A DNA stretch of 64,000 nucleotides, taken from NCBI GenBank assembly GCA_936450465.1, contig OW388296.1, forward strand, positions 29,518,638 to 29,582,637. The letters are read 5' to 3'. Below, piece after piece: positions 11,361-23,700 of this stretch (the first letter of the stretch is position 1; each line of letters opens with the position of its first letter). Made by a program: the position numbers and the translations under genes. Source of the stretch: Gibbula magus. Taxonomy: Eukaryota; Mollusca; Gastropoda; Trochida; Trochidae. Under the pieces are notes generated by a model. The model made no database searches. It was not told the DNA's origin and was given only the letters and a program-made list of their open reading frames with translations.

Positions 11361-11490
11361 CGCCTGCTGCATTCATTGAATGTGGTAGCCGTTGCTCGCG
11401 CTCCATCTCCGGAATCGAACCCTGATTTCGCGTTACCCGTTGTCGCCATGGTAAGCATAGAACTTACTATCGACAGTTAGTTAAGGCAGT
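11361..11490 (-). pseudogene. 18S rRNA-like pseudogene fragment
   Basis: On the minus strand it matches, from memory, the conserved 18S segment around ACCATGG...AACGGGTAACG, AATCAGGGTTCGATTCCGGA, AACGGCTACCACAT and GCAGCAGGCG. The upstream CTGTCGATAGTA corresponds to the CTTTCGATGGTA region. About one base in ten differs at positions that are nearly invariant in eukaryotes, so this is a decayed fragment of about 130 bp, not a working gene. Confidence 0.85.
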
Positions 11491-12295
11491 AAACAGGGTA
11501 CTGGTATCAGCGTGGGTTACTTATAAGTTTAAATGGGTAACATATATATATGCTATTGATGTGCAAGAGAAATAAAAACCAGCGAAACTTCTAATGAATT
11601 GGTTACTTGCTTCAAATTGCATCAAATCGGAAATACAGATGACTGATTGTTATTTTGTACCAAATATATGTGTTTGATTAAGTTTGATATATGATGTGTA
11701 TGACGTAATCGTTTTTTGATGTGTTGTTTGAGTCACGTGATGTCAAACGTTATGAATGGTGTTATTTTATCGAGAAGTACTGACCGTTGCTAAACATTAT
11801 AATTTTTTAATGCTAGTTTATTCAGTGTGGGGACAATATAAAGGTGAAAGCCGCGATTTCTGATCCAAAACTGGACAATGTTCCGCGGCTGACGCGCGCC
11901 AATTGGCTAAACGTATTTTGGAAACGTACCTATATTAGGCAAAAAGAAAGATGTGGGTTGGTAATGTTTAATAGGTCTTACAACTACTGTGCAAATATAT
12001 GGGACGTGTAATTTTGGTTTTTGCACATGTAAAAGGCTATTGCTATATTTCATTGGAAACCAGTACTTATATATTTGGCGATACAGTATGACTATGCAAG
12101 TCAAGAAAAGTTATTTGAACTTATATCAGAATATCTGGTCTTCCGGCACGTATGAAAGCAAAACAAGATATTATTAAAAGTACTAATTTCACGTTGAGAC
12201 GTTAATCACATGTCATTCTCGTTGTTCAGTACTTCATTTGTTTAGAATGACACAAACATGTTTATACATACATGTATGTACATGTACATGTGAGA

Positions 12296-12630
12296 TTTTT
12301 TCGTGCAGAGTAAGATTTAAACTTATTCAGTCTAACATGCACTGTATATAAAGAAACTCCTCAGCTATGCCGTCTTCAAAGTAACCCAGTATAGTTCTAT
12401 ATGGTAGAACAGGTAATTGAACACCTGACAGGTGGCATGTTTACCACCTGACGTACATGTACTTATATACTGCGTGGAGCATGGCTAGTTATATAATACT
12501 TGTGACTTTATACTGCAAATGGCTGGTAATAACGAACATTTAGAATTGCATAAGGGTACTTTTAAATACGTGTATATAGTTATATTTATGATCACAATAC
12601 ATGCCACTTTTAATGTCCTTCCTTTTAACG

Positions 12631-12670
<40 letters not shown>

Positions 12671-13800
12671 ACAGTAAGGAAAACTGGCAATAGTCACATA
12701 CGGACATGTACGCGTTCCTTCTGACTTATGGACCATCCTAATATTTTAATGATTAACATTAAATATGTAAATGTTATACGGTTCATGCACCATAATACTT
12801 TATCAGTGAATGCTTGGATGATGCTCATATTTTGGTGTTCAGTATATATGCTACAAAGGTTACGAGTAGTTATATACTAGAGTTAAATAGCCCTGGGCTC
12901 CATCCGTGATCTCCGCTTCTACGCATTTATCGTTTACTGATTGATATATTGTTATTATGTTTCCTGTTTACTCATGTATGAACTCTTTATTTTAAACACT
13001 ACATAAAAATCCAATATAATGTTTCGTGCAGAGCAAGATTTAAACTAATTTAGTATGACACATCGTCTATAGAAACTAACGCCGCGCAGGGCTGCTTCAA
13101 ATGTATTTCAAAGTGTAAACTCACTAATTACAGGTGTTTATAGTTGGACAGGTGACAGAAGCCTGGCAGGTGACATGCTAACTAGCTTACGTCCTATACC
13201 TGATATATAGGACACGACGAGCCATGAATATACTTTATACTGGGATAGTTACATACTTAATGTAGATACATGTATATATACACGGCTTGGAGTATGACTA
13301 GTTTCATGTTAACTGCCTATTTATTCATCTAACCTTTGGCATCAATGAAGGTAAAGAATGGCTGTCCTCTCCAGTAACGCCAGAACTGTTGAGACTGTTA
13401 AACTACTCGCACTGAGACAAACTAATAGTAGTAAAACACGTTATACGAACATGTGCACACATGGAAAATATGACCCTGCTTATGTTTGACGTTTCGGTAA
13501 TGAACTTCGTTTATTTTGCCTTCGGCATTTCGTGTGATCTCTTGACATAGCTCCTACGCATTCCAAATTTATTGACTAATTTATTTATTATGTTTCCTGC
13601 TTATTACTATTTGAACTCTGGGTCAATGTTGACAAACAATTGTTTATGTTTACTTCAAATTTTATATTTTATGATTTCAACATTAAAAGTCGAGTTTATT
13701 TAATTACAGGTGTGCTAGGCAGGACAGGTAGGAGAACACCTGGCATGTCACATGCTAACAAATTACGTACATGTACCTTATACTACAACTAATGTAAGGT
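12296..13800. repeat. Degenerate long tandem duplication upstream of gene B
   Basis: Blocks at about 12296-12500, 13020-13320 and 13690-13800 share GTGCAGAG(T/C)AAGATTTAAAC, a GACAGGTGACAG/ACCTGACAGGTGGCAT-type segment, CATGCTAAC and ACGTACATGTAC. The period is about 0.7 kb and divergence is high. No coding potential seen. Confidence 0.55.
12632..12667. repeat. (TA)n microsatellite
   Basis: Uninterrupted alternating TA of about 36 bp between genes A and B. Confidence 0.95.
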
Positions 13801-14113
13801 GACCTGTTTTCAACAAAATTGTAAAATCCAACTTAGGTTAATTTTATTTACTGTATACCTGCGAATATGTTCTTCTTTAATATCGTTAATATCTTTCACC
13901 AAAGTGCCATAAAATAATATGAGTTCGACCAATCTGAGTTAATTTATCAATTAGGGAGAATGTAAACTGAGAACCATAATGCTATTGTCTTTATGGAGGT
14001 TTCCTGTGATGTCTTGACGTTGGTACGCACCTGTTGGTTGGTTTATACTTTCGTGTTTACTCATTGAAATAGCAGTACACATGTGTCAACAACTTTAGTT
14101 TACTACTGAGCAT

Positions 14114-14354
14114 GATGAGTCACAACTTCCAAACGCAAGCCATAACTCTTGCCAGTCTGCATTACTGGCTGATTTAACCCTTGCGGTATTTCCCTCGCTT
14201 TCTTGTGTCGAGGCAGTGAATCGCTGCACTGGAAATGCATAGCGGGCCTGGATTTCTAAACACAGATTTCTTAAGGAAATACTGCAAGGCCTAAATCAGC
14301 CAGTAATGGAGACTGGCAAGAGTTATGCCTTGCATTGGGAAGTTGGATGAGTCA
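14114..14354 (+). mobile_element. 223-bp MULE-like mini-element, copy 1
   Basis: The element spans 14123-14345, starts CAACTTCC and ends GGAAGTTG, with inverted arms of over 50 bp (CATAACTCTTGCCAGTCTGC against its complement). The 9-bp direct repeat GATGAGTCA flanks it at 14114-14122 and 14346-14354. Size and flanks match the second copy at 15019-15241, inserted in the opposite orientation. Confidence 0.92.
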
Positions 14355-14580
14355 TGGGATATATATCTTTTTGAAGGAAGAAATACTTTTGAAAGTACTC
14401 TATACAGGTGAAATATTCAATTTTAAACTTTGACAAAATTTGACATATTTGTTTTGTATAACTTTACTAAATGTGTTAATAATATTTTTAATTCTTTGTA
14501 ATATGTTTGAAAAACATTCCCGACTAGGAATACATTTTTAGAACTACTTTTCTTTATAGTTAACTCAATTATTTGTTTAT

Positions 14581-14741
14581 GTATGGTAAGAACAGGAAGA
14601 TTTTCTGGATAACAATTTCTTTAATGTGAAAATACACGACGTTTCGGAGTACATACAACATCGTGTATTTCACATTCAAGAAGTTGTTATCCAGAAAATC
14701 TTCCTGTTCTTATGTATACCACTTCTAAATGCCCTTTAAAG
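14581..14741. repeat. Palindromic dispersed repeat (AAGAACAGGAAGATTTTCTGG family)
   Basis: Left arm TAAGAACAGGAAGATTTTCT and right arm ending AGAAAATCTTCCTGTTCTTA enclose a centre with ACGTTTCGGAGTACAT. The right flank ACTTCTAAATGCCCTTTAAA recurs, inverted, at 40150-40170. A second copy is at 26127-26303. The CTGATGAAG...CCGAAAC motif in that copy is common at retroelement ends, but the class is uncertain. Confidence 0.75.
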
Positions 14742-15009
14742 ACCTTTATGTATGATATTATAAAATTTATATTTTACTATTTAAATTTGTACATATGTAT
14801 ATATATGCTTATGCTTTTAGGTTAACCTAGTTTAAATGGATGATTTAAGTTGAATGTAAAGTATGAATGGATGAAAATAAAAAGAAATGTAGAAATTATT
14901 ATATGTGTGTATATTTTGGACTATTTGTGTATATTTGTGTTGATTGAAGTCAATGATATAACTATTTATATGTGATATTATTACTTAGCTGTATATACGA
15001 AACATGCAT

Positions 15010-15250
15010 GTCAATGATCAACTTCCCAATGCAAGGCATAACTCTTGCTAGTCTCCATTACTGACTGATTTAGGGCTTGCAGCATTTCCTTAAAAAATCT
15101 GTGTTGAGAAATCCAGGCCCGCTATGCATTTCCAGTGCAGCGATTCACTAGCTTGACACAACAAAGCGAGGTAAATACCGCAAGGTTTAAATCAGCCAGT
15201 AATGCAGACTGGCAAGAATTATGCCTTGTGTTTGGAAGTTGGTCAATGAC
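15010..15250 (-). mobile_element. 223-bp MULE-like mini-element, copy 2 (opposite orientation)
   Basis: The element spans 15019-15241 with the same CAACTTCC...GGAAGTTG ends and the interior reversed relative to copy 1. Flanking GTCAATGAT (15010-15018) and GTCAATGAC (15242-15250) match in 8 of 9 bases. The reading frame at 15135-15341 is a by-product. Confidence 0.9.
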
Positions 15251-17089
15251 ATGTGACGTAGTTGACCCGACTATTCCCCCTGTTGACCCAGTTGTCGCGT
15301 CTCATGGAGTCTGGCATAAATGGGGTATTGAAGCAGTGTAGTGTTGAACCATGTATCATGTCAACCAATTTTATTTTTCCAATTCTTCATTGGTTCCGGG
15401 TATTCTGTTTTAAAATGGTAAATTAAAGGTGAATAATAAACACAACAATTTAAATTCATGTTTAACACGGGCCTTCTAATATCAAATCATAGCAGAAAAT
15501 CTTTGTTTACGAAAGTATTTTGTCTTATGAGAACGTGTCTATTTCATTATTATTTCTTTAAAATATTCAATCATTTACTTTGGTAAACAAAGCTGCAATG
15601 AGTTCCAAGGACGCGTGTTCTCCAGGGTGTGTATACTAATTTGGATGATTGTATAATGTACTTTGAACTGTTCTAGTTGTTGAATGTTTTATATTTGATC
15701 AATACTGATTCTTTGAATAAAACATTTAAATATCTGTTTTGTGTTGTTTAAAAAAAACACCTATACGTTTAAAGGAACAGTACGGCAGAGTCAGTTTTGT
15801 GGAAACGAAACTAAGCATATACTCCTTTTTCACAGGCACTAGACTATAAACACATATATATAATTTTATCTACATTTAATTATCAATAACATATAAAGAA
15901 GGTATGACACGATGGGCCATCTTAGATTCTCGCATATTTCAGGAAAAGGTTAAACTGGTTCCCTTGTTCAATTACGCTTTGTAGGATTCGTAGACTGATT
16001 CTAATTTCCTTTTCCGGGGACATGTGAGAATTCAAACTGGCCGACCGTGTCTCACCATATTCAAATGTTAAACATGTAGATAGTTACGTATACTTATGTC
16101 TGTAAAGTTAGGGTATGGCGCCTTTGTCCCGTTTGTGTATTTACGTATTTAATAACAGTAACATGTTTATTTGAGACATATTTCCTAAAGGGTTATTTTG
16201 GTGAGCATTAGTAGCAAAAAATCATAAATGGGATTTCTGTTTCTAACATTACCAAAACGAAGGCATTAATGAATTTCTGATTTATTAATTGTGCAAAGGA
16301 ATCTAAAACAAACATATTTTAGCAACAGATTATAAATCATAACTTCCAGATAGTTAAGAGATTAAATTTGTTTTATTGTTGACTCCACTCCTGTAGAAAC
16401 CGTTGACGAAAGTCCCATTTTATACGTGCTTCCAAATGAAAAGATCCCTTACATCGATTTTTAACATTTACAGTAAGAGTTCAAGATTCAGAACTTCAGC
16501 ACCTAGCACCTTATTATCTACAGTATACATGTCTAGTGAATAGCTTCATAAGGTTGTCATTTCAGGTTGTCATTGTTGACTCAAATCCTTCGTCTGTTAT
16601 ACATTTTAGGGAATATAATTATAGGTTCATATACAACAAGTTACTAGGATTTCCTTAGATGTGGTTCTGAGTGTATTTCAATCAATCATATACAGACCTT
16701 GTATCATATAACAGAATATGGTTTAGCTGAAACACGCTTGTCTGGAGCAGTTGTAGTAGAGTGTGAAAGGGTGAATGCTAATGGGGTATATCCCTATTTT
16801 TCTGTTACTTTAATGTCAATTTACAAAACAGGATTATATATAAAGATCATTGAGTGTCATTTATGAAAATGCAGTGGAACATTATGTCATTTTGAAGAAT
16901 GAGCTACACCATTTTTTGTTACATTGCGTGAAAAAATGTGCGGGAATACGATTGGACACTTGAGAAAATATTGCATATATACAAATATAAAAAATACAAT
17001 ACAAATATAAAAAATACAATACAAATATTCTTTAATTAATAAATTATCTGTTAACAAGATCATCTTAATACCACTGAGAAACGGAATCA

Positions 17090-17400
17090 TTTAAATTATG
17101 TCTTCTGATTTCAAATATAGTCATTTGGAGCGAATTACAATGTAATTGTAATGGCTTCAAGAAAGTTAATAATGTTGAAAAGAATACGTTTTGGAATGAA
17201 TCGTGTATCGTGTATTAGTGTACCGAGCATATGGCCCAGCTATACTTTTATCATTTAAGTTATGTCTTCTGTATTCATATAGTAATTTGAAACGAATATG
17301 GTGTACCGGCTCTTAAAAATATGATAATGTTAAATGGAAAACGCTTTGGAATCAATCGTGTATCATGGTTTATTGGTGTATCGAGCCCTACTTTTACAGA
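17090..17400. repeat. Tandem duplication, ~155-bp unit
   Basis: TTATGTCTTCTGATTTC and TTATGTCTTCTGTATTC, followed in both by AATAATGTT or GATAATGTT, a GTTTTGGAAT/GCTTTGGAAT motif and AATCGTGTATC, mark two diverged copies (about 17095-17245 and 17258-17400). It lies 250 bp upstream of the gene B start. Confidence 0.7.
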
Positions 17401-17644
17401 TCTGTTCTGAAACACTACGAAATGACAACATATGACATATTCTCGATAACTAAACACTTAAGATGCTGAATAAAACCAAGATAACATCTTAAAACGGCTC
17501 AAGGCATAGTTTAGGTCACGTGACATCTTAATGATTGATTAATAGGTTCGAGCAAGGAAGTCAAAAACGTAAGTGAAAATATGACCGTCGGCACTGCCGT
17601 TTTCCAAATGCAGTACGGAACATAAGCGGCACGTGATCAACACC

Positions 17645-17710
17645 ATGTTGGGGTGGACAAGAGACGCACCGTTTCTTATACTTTGGATTTATTTTTCATG
17701 TTTAATTTCG
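17645..17710 (+). CDS. Gene B exon 1: start codon and signal peptide
   Basis: ATG in context AACACC-ATG; 22 codons ending exactly at donor GTGAGT, phase 0. MLGWTRDAPFLILWIYFSCLIS has an Arg/Asp-containing start and a hydrophobic core, as in a signal peptide. It joins in frame to exon 2. The fit of ATG, hydrophobicity, donor and phase supports it, although it is short. Confidence 0.78.
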
Positions 17711-20700
17711 GTGAGTTTTATTTTAATTTTTTCCCATGATCCAAAATTATAACTTTCCTAACATTGTGATTGAAAGTTTCTAATTTTATGTATTGTTTAT
17801 GTCCATTATAAGAACCGTAACATTGTTTTCCTTTTTAACAAACATCAATAAAGCTTATTCGAAAATTCTGCTCAAACTACAAAATGCATTCATCCTTTGG
17901 AATATATGTTTATACTAAATTGCCACGAGTTTTATTTCGTAAGAATTTTAATATTACTAAGTGTTTTATTGTTCAGGAATAATGTTCATTATATTTTCCC
18001 TAAATGATTACTTCCGCTGTTACAATCATAATCTCATATCAACCTTAACATCATTTGTTGAAATCTTGGTTAAATGATTAAAAAGTGCTTAATTGTCAAT
18101 AATGTTTTACTTTAAAGCGTAAATGCATCAATGATACATGTATTTCATCAGATTGAAGGAGTATAAATATTTGTTCATACCTTGCTCATATGAATATATC
18201 AATTACAAAATAAAACACACGTTAAATATCACGTACAGCCTACTCGACATCGATCTAGTGTATATGTGCATTACGAAACAAATATTTCTGGCGTGCACCT
18301 GCATACGATGAGATTATTGTAACCTAGGTGACACAAGCGTACACCCTCGGCCAAAAGAAACGCCTACTTTATGATCCTTAAAATGAAAGATGCAATAATT
18401 TCTTAAATATAAGTTATGGCGGTCTCCACTTTATGCTGAAGCAATAACGAATATGAAAGTCCATTGAAATCGTGGAAAACTGTGATTCGAGTCAATAACA
18501 TTCATGAAAACCACGCCCAATGAAGACTGCTATTTTCGGTTGATTCACTTGCGCACCTTAACCACGTACATCGGTAGCATCATCACCACTTTAACCCATA
18601 TGCGTGCCTGTATTGTTGCTCGTGGTTGTATGAAAATCTTTTTAAAAGCACTGGTCGAAAACTAAACAATTATTGTTTTCTCATGTCGTGCCTTCTTTCG
18701 TGACATGAACTTCTGAAATTCAAATATATAAATCAGAAATGGTCCAACTTCATTATGTTATAATATTGCTAAACTGTTCATAACAGTTTTTACAATATCT
18801 GATAAGATATCTAGTAGGCGTTTCTTTTGGCCGGGGGTGTATGTCTAAGCATGCCATATAATTGAAATCAGCTTCTGGTCGTAACCTTGCAATGAAAAAT
18901 ATGGGCAGTAAATCTACCATAAAAGACTGCATCTAGTGTTATGCAACGTGAGTTGTGTTCGAAATATACGCAGAAAAAGTTAAGGATCAACTGAAAATGC
19001 AGCGTTAAAGTATTATATGGATCATGATACGAACTGATTGATCCTTTAAATGTTGAACATTTGGTGGTCCTTGAGAATAAATCATAGCATTTGATGAGTT
19101 GAAAAGCTATCAAAGGTTTATTTCAAGGAAAAATAAATCGTATTCTTATACTATGCTTTGAAGAATCATCATCAACTTTGTTTTGTGATGTATTTTATGA
19201 TGCGTTTGAATACACCTTTATATTCCATTCCTTCCAACTAATTCTCAGAGAAAATCATTTTAAAAGAATAGTTTGTTAGTATTTCTTACTCTCCTGGTCC
19301 AGTAACCCAATCGGTTGATTTGTACTGGAGCTATCGCGGAACCCAGCTGCATGGGCTTTGCTTTGCAAGATCTGCTTAACGCCATTGCCCTGAAGATATA
19401 CTATATTTTTATGAGACACTTTAGTGCATGGGTTTGTCATTTTGCCAAATATAACCCACACACAGAGAAACACTTCTCTCAGCTCTACTAAAATAAGCTA
19501 CATTGTATAGGAATTGTCATTTCGTTAACAGTGGTCTGGCACATCCAGGGTTCTGCTTGCAAGTTCAGAAAGTCAAAGTCTATAGTTAATGTAAATATGA
19601 ACATTAAATATTATTTAAAATGTTAATAACGCATCACTTTATTCGATGACAGAAACAGGAAGGGCGATATAAATCACAAACAGGAGAGGGGGTCGCTCAT
19701 TTTGAGATGAATTATGTTATTTCACAATAACTGAACATATACACCTATCAAATGCCTAATGGCAAAACCTAAGACGGCCTCTTTCTCAATATATTTTTAC
19801 ATTAATCAATGACTTATTTGCAATAACACTGATCATATCGATAAAGTTTCCACACTTTCATCAGCCTGGCACCAAGGAGGGTATCCTTGAGATGAATATG
19901 AAGTTAAAGATGTTAATGAAAGTATTGACACTTAACTTAACAAAATCGATGACACATTTCAACAGAAATGGAAATGATAAAAGACTGACTTTTGAACTGT
20001 TTTCAAAGCCTAGCACCACGTCCAATATCCTTCAGAGTAAGAGTAATAATGCAATGAAACTACCTACAAATGACGTATTGATACTAATGTTTGACGTGTA
20101 TTCAATTCTAATCAAAGAAACAGTTTAAAAAAAAAAAAGGTATTCAAACACATGTGTGAATAAAATTTCAACGCATTTTCACAGCCGAGCACCTCAGCCG
20201 GTACCCTAGAGATCCGGTTCGACCAGTATGAAGTTACCTACAAGAGCGGGGTTCACCATGATGGCGGTGACCCCTCCAGCGTCTCCATGTCCCCAGATCC
20301 GGTATGGGAGGAGATCACCCCTGCCCCTGCTACTTCCAACATCACCACCACCCCTTCCCCCCTCCCCCCGGCCTGGCAGACTCCACCCACGTGTACTTCC
20401 CCCGCCAGATACAGATTCCTTCTCTGTATTGACAGAGTCGGGTAAGTCATGTACATTGTTTTGTTTTAAGTGTTAATGTCTAATGTCTAATTTCAATGTC
20501 TAAGTATTGCCATGAAGACACTATTGTTGGATATACAACTTCTTTATATTCCATAGGCGACGTTTCGATATAGGTTGACAAAGATAAAGCATATTTTCTA
20601 TTGTTGGCAATGCCGTTGCTTGACAACATCATTACCAACGTCGGAACGTTATATAGCATAACTACTGTCTTCATTCTTCCTCATCCGAACTCAAAGATGT

Positions 20701-23700
20701 AAAGATGTAAGTTTTTCTAGTCAAAACGAGTATGCATTTAGTATTTTGTACTGAAAAAAAATCACCATTGTATCACATACCATGCGTTTTGACCCTCACG
20801 GTTTAATATATTCATGTATTCTAATCTCCTTGATTCAGTTTCCTCACGCTTTATAATATCAATATGTTTAATATATTCTAGGGTAAATGTATCCCACCTT
20901 GTTTTACATCCATATTCCATCTGATAGTGAAGTAAGCATATGCTTTGAAAAGTCATGTATCTTCACATTAAATATTTTTTTTACAGAAAATATTATTTTT
21001 TAAGTATACATTTGTATAACAATAATATCAAGCGTACGCTTCTCAATTGTATTTTATTTGAAGACAGAAATACAGAAAGGGAAAAACACCTAAAATTTCT
21101 AATGACGTGAAATAGTAAACTTAGCTATATGTAATATAAATTTGAACGAACCACTTGTAATGACGACATTGAGGTGAGGTGAGTTGGTGTTTAACGCCGC
21201 TTTCAGGAGTATTTCACTTATATCGCGGCTGCTGGTATTATAGTCGGGAGAAAGTCCGCAACGCCATGTGTATATGCATTGCGGTGAAACCTGCGAGCAT
21301 CGGCTGGAACAAGCGAACCATGGGTGGTACTACGCTGAAATTCAGTGTAGCATTGCACCCAAACCTTACTGCGTGTAGAACAGTTCTCTACTGCATACAA
21401 AGTTGCCGTGTCCCTGGCGAGATTCGACGACATTGAAAATGGGTGTTGAACTCCCAGTCAACCTGTACGTTATTACTTATTATACCATGTCAGCTTCAGT
21501 AAACATAACAGAATATTAAACCCTATTGATCACCCTACCATATGTTTACTCCTTCTTATATTCCAAGAAGGTCAAACCGTCTTGGTGTTGTTATTAGCCC
21601 GGGGGACAACCTTTTGATTAAGTCAGCACTTGATGAACGTGAAGTTGTTTATTAAATATCTAAAAGTAAACAAGGCATTATTCAATATTATTCATATATC
21701 AGTTCTTCCTATGATGTTTATGATTAAATGTGGCAGACATACATTGAAAGGCACTTGTATTGGCAATGTTTTTATCATTTAATGAGAGAAAATTAATGAG
21801 ATACTGTTTATTATTGTCTTATCTCATACATACAAAATTGGCATATGGCAAGACAATAAAATTGTATGAGCCGCCAAAGGGCTACAATACACACATACAG
21901 TAAAATGACACTAACATTACATGGGGATATTTCGTATAGGTTGAATAGCACTATACACAATTGGTAGAATTGTTAATGTTTGTCAAATCATTTATGTAAT
22001 ATATAAACAATATTCTTTTTTATATTGTTGTTCAGATATGTTGTATGTTGGTTACTATCTTATGCCATTTCTAAGTACAGTAATCGTTGTGGATAATATG
22101 TATTCGGGGTAATGTTCTAAATGTCGTTAACAAATTAAAAGTATAAAGCAAATTCAAGAACACTAAAACTTTTACTGTCTTCAGATACCTTTATTTGGTT
22201 TGGGACACAGACTATTGAAAATTGTTATGTTTATAAATTATATCTTGTTAAGTTTAGACATTTAACATTATTTCGTTACATCAGCCTCTGTTTAAGGTCT
22301 CCAATAAGATTACTTGTATTTGCTCATTTGACATACAACAAATGGAGGGAAAATGCTTTAGAGCCGAGAACGTCATTTGCAAATTATTACAAAACCCTTC
22401 TGGTGAGTCCAATACAAGGACGAAACCGGGCAAGCAATATTTAACCAAAAACCTGGTTACACCCTTTCCATATAATGGACAAACACGTGTTGTATATTGT
22501 ATTCCTTACAATACAATGATGTTGCCGGACCTCGACAGTCCCTCTACTTTAAAAAAATATATTTATACAACATATGACGTCAAAACATGATATATATGTA
22601 CTTCCTTGTTCAAGCCTAAACCTTCTATTTCTATGCACAGCAGACAACAACTAAATGCAGCAATACAAACAACAATAAACCTTCGAGTGGCTCAAAGGCA
22701 ATATATGTTCCGAAGGGTTAACTGTTTAGTGAGAGTTAAGAGCGAACCGTTTCATTTATGGCTTGAAAGATTATCTTATAATAGTTTATGGCTTTAAATA
22801 ACGTCATGGGTGTGTCATTTTATTGAATTGTCCTCCATTAAAAGTTTTCCCCAATTGTTCAGATATCTACATTTAAAAGAATACTTATCAAATAAGTGTT
22901 TATATGTAACTAGAATATTTAAATGTCAATAGCAAAAGTTGTAAATGTACATTAACTTTTAGCCCTGTACATTATTTCGTTTTAGGGATCGTAACACTAG
23001 TACTCTTATGTTCCCTCGACGTTTCTATTTATTCAATGTTCCCATTTATTTCACATGTGGTACTCTCAATGAATGTTACGACGTATCATCTTTCAACTCC
23101 ATGTGCATCGAGAAATGTTCCCATTGATTAGTAAAATGGTTTTCCACTTGATCTCATCTACTATCATTAGTGACTGTTTCCACGGCTCATCTGTTAGCCC
23201 CATGTGTGCACAATGTGGCCATTTGTTAGTAAAACGGTATTTCACTTGATCTGATTTAGTATCCTCATCGAATGCCCCCACTACTCATGTATTAACCCCA
23301 TGTGTACCTATCAATGTGTCCAATTTATTAGTTAAACGGTATTTCACTGATCCACATTAAGTATTCTCATCGAATGTCTCGACGACTCATTCATTAACCG
23401 AACGTGCACCAATCAATGTGCCAATTTATTAGTTAAACGGTATTTCACTGGATCTCATTTAGTATACTCGATGAATGTTCCCACGCCTCATCTGTTAACC
23501 CCTTGTTCTCGTCCAGGGAGGCCCAGGAGTGCGGCCTGGGGCGGGAGGACACCGGACTGACCCAAGTTTCCCAGAGTCTTGTGGGGCCAGACGGGGAGGG
23601 GCATGACATCGTCATGTTCGACAACATGCTGCGGGGCATGCCCAACCCACTGACCAACCCCCTGCGGTACAATGTTCCTAGTTGGCCGGTGAGAAGCTGA

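Larger units (their letters stand above)
10608..17644. other. Intergenic region between genes A and B
   Basis: No exon recognised. It includes the probable gene A 3'UTR, an 18S rRNA-like fragment, degenerate long repeats (12.3-13.8 kb), a TA run, a pair of 223-bp MULE-like elements, a palindromic repeat at 14.6 kb, and a 155-bp duplication (17.1-17.4 kb). The last few hundred bases must hold the gene B promoter; no TATA box or other element stands out. Confidence 0.6.
20442..23516 (+). other. Gene B intron 2
   Basis: 3.1-kb intron. It contains a minus-strand truncated SINE (21173-21425) and a ~100-bp tandem array next to its acceptor (23072-23510). Nothing else recognised in 21.5-23.0 kb. 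Confidence 0.6.

Noticed and set aside
23445..23672. Minus-strand 75-codon frame at 23.5 kb
   Set aside because: Antisense shadow of gene B exon 3, whose splice sites and phases fit the + strand gene.
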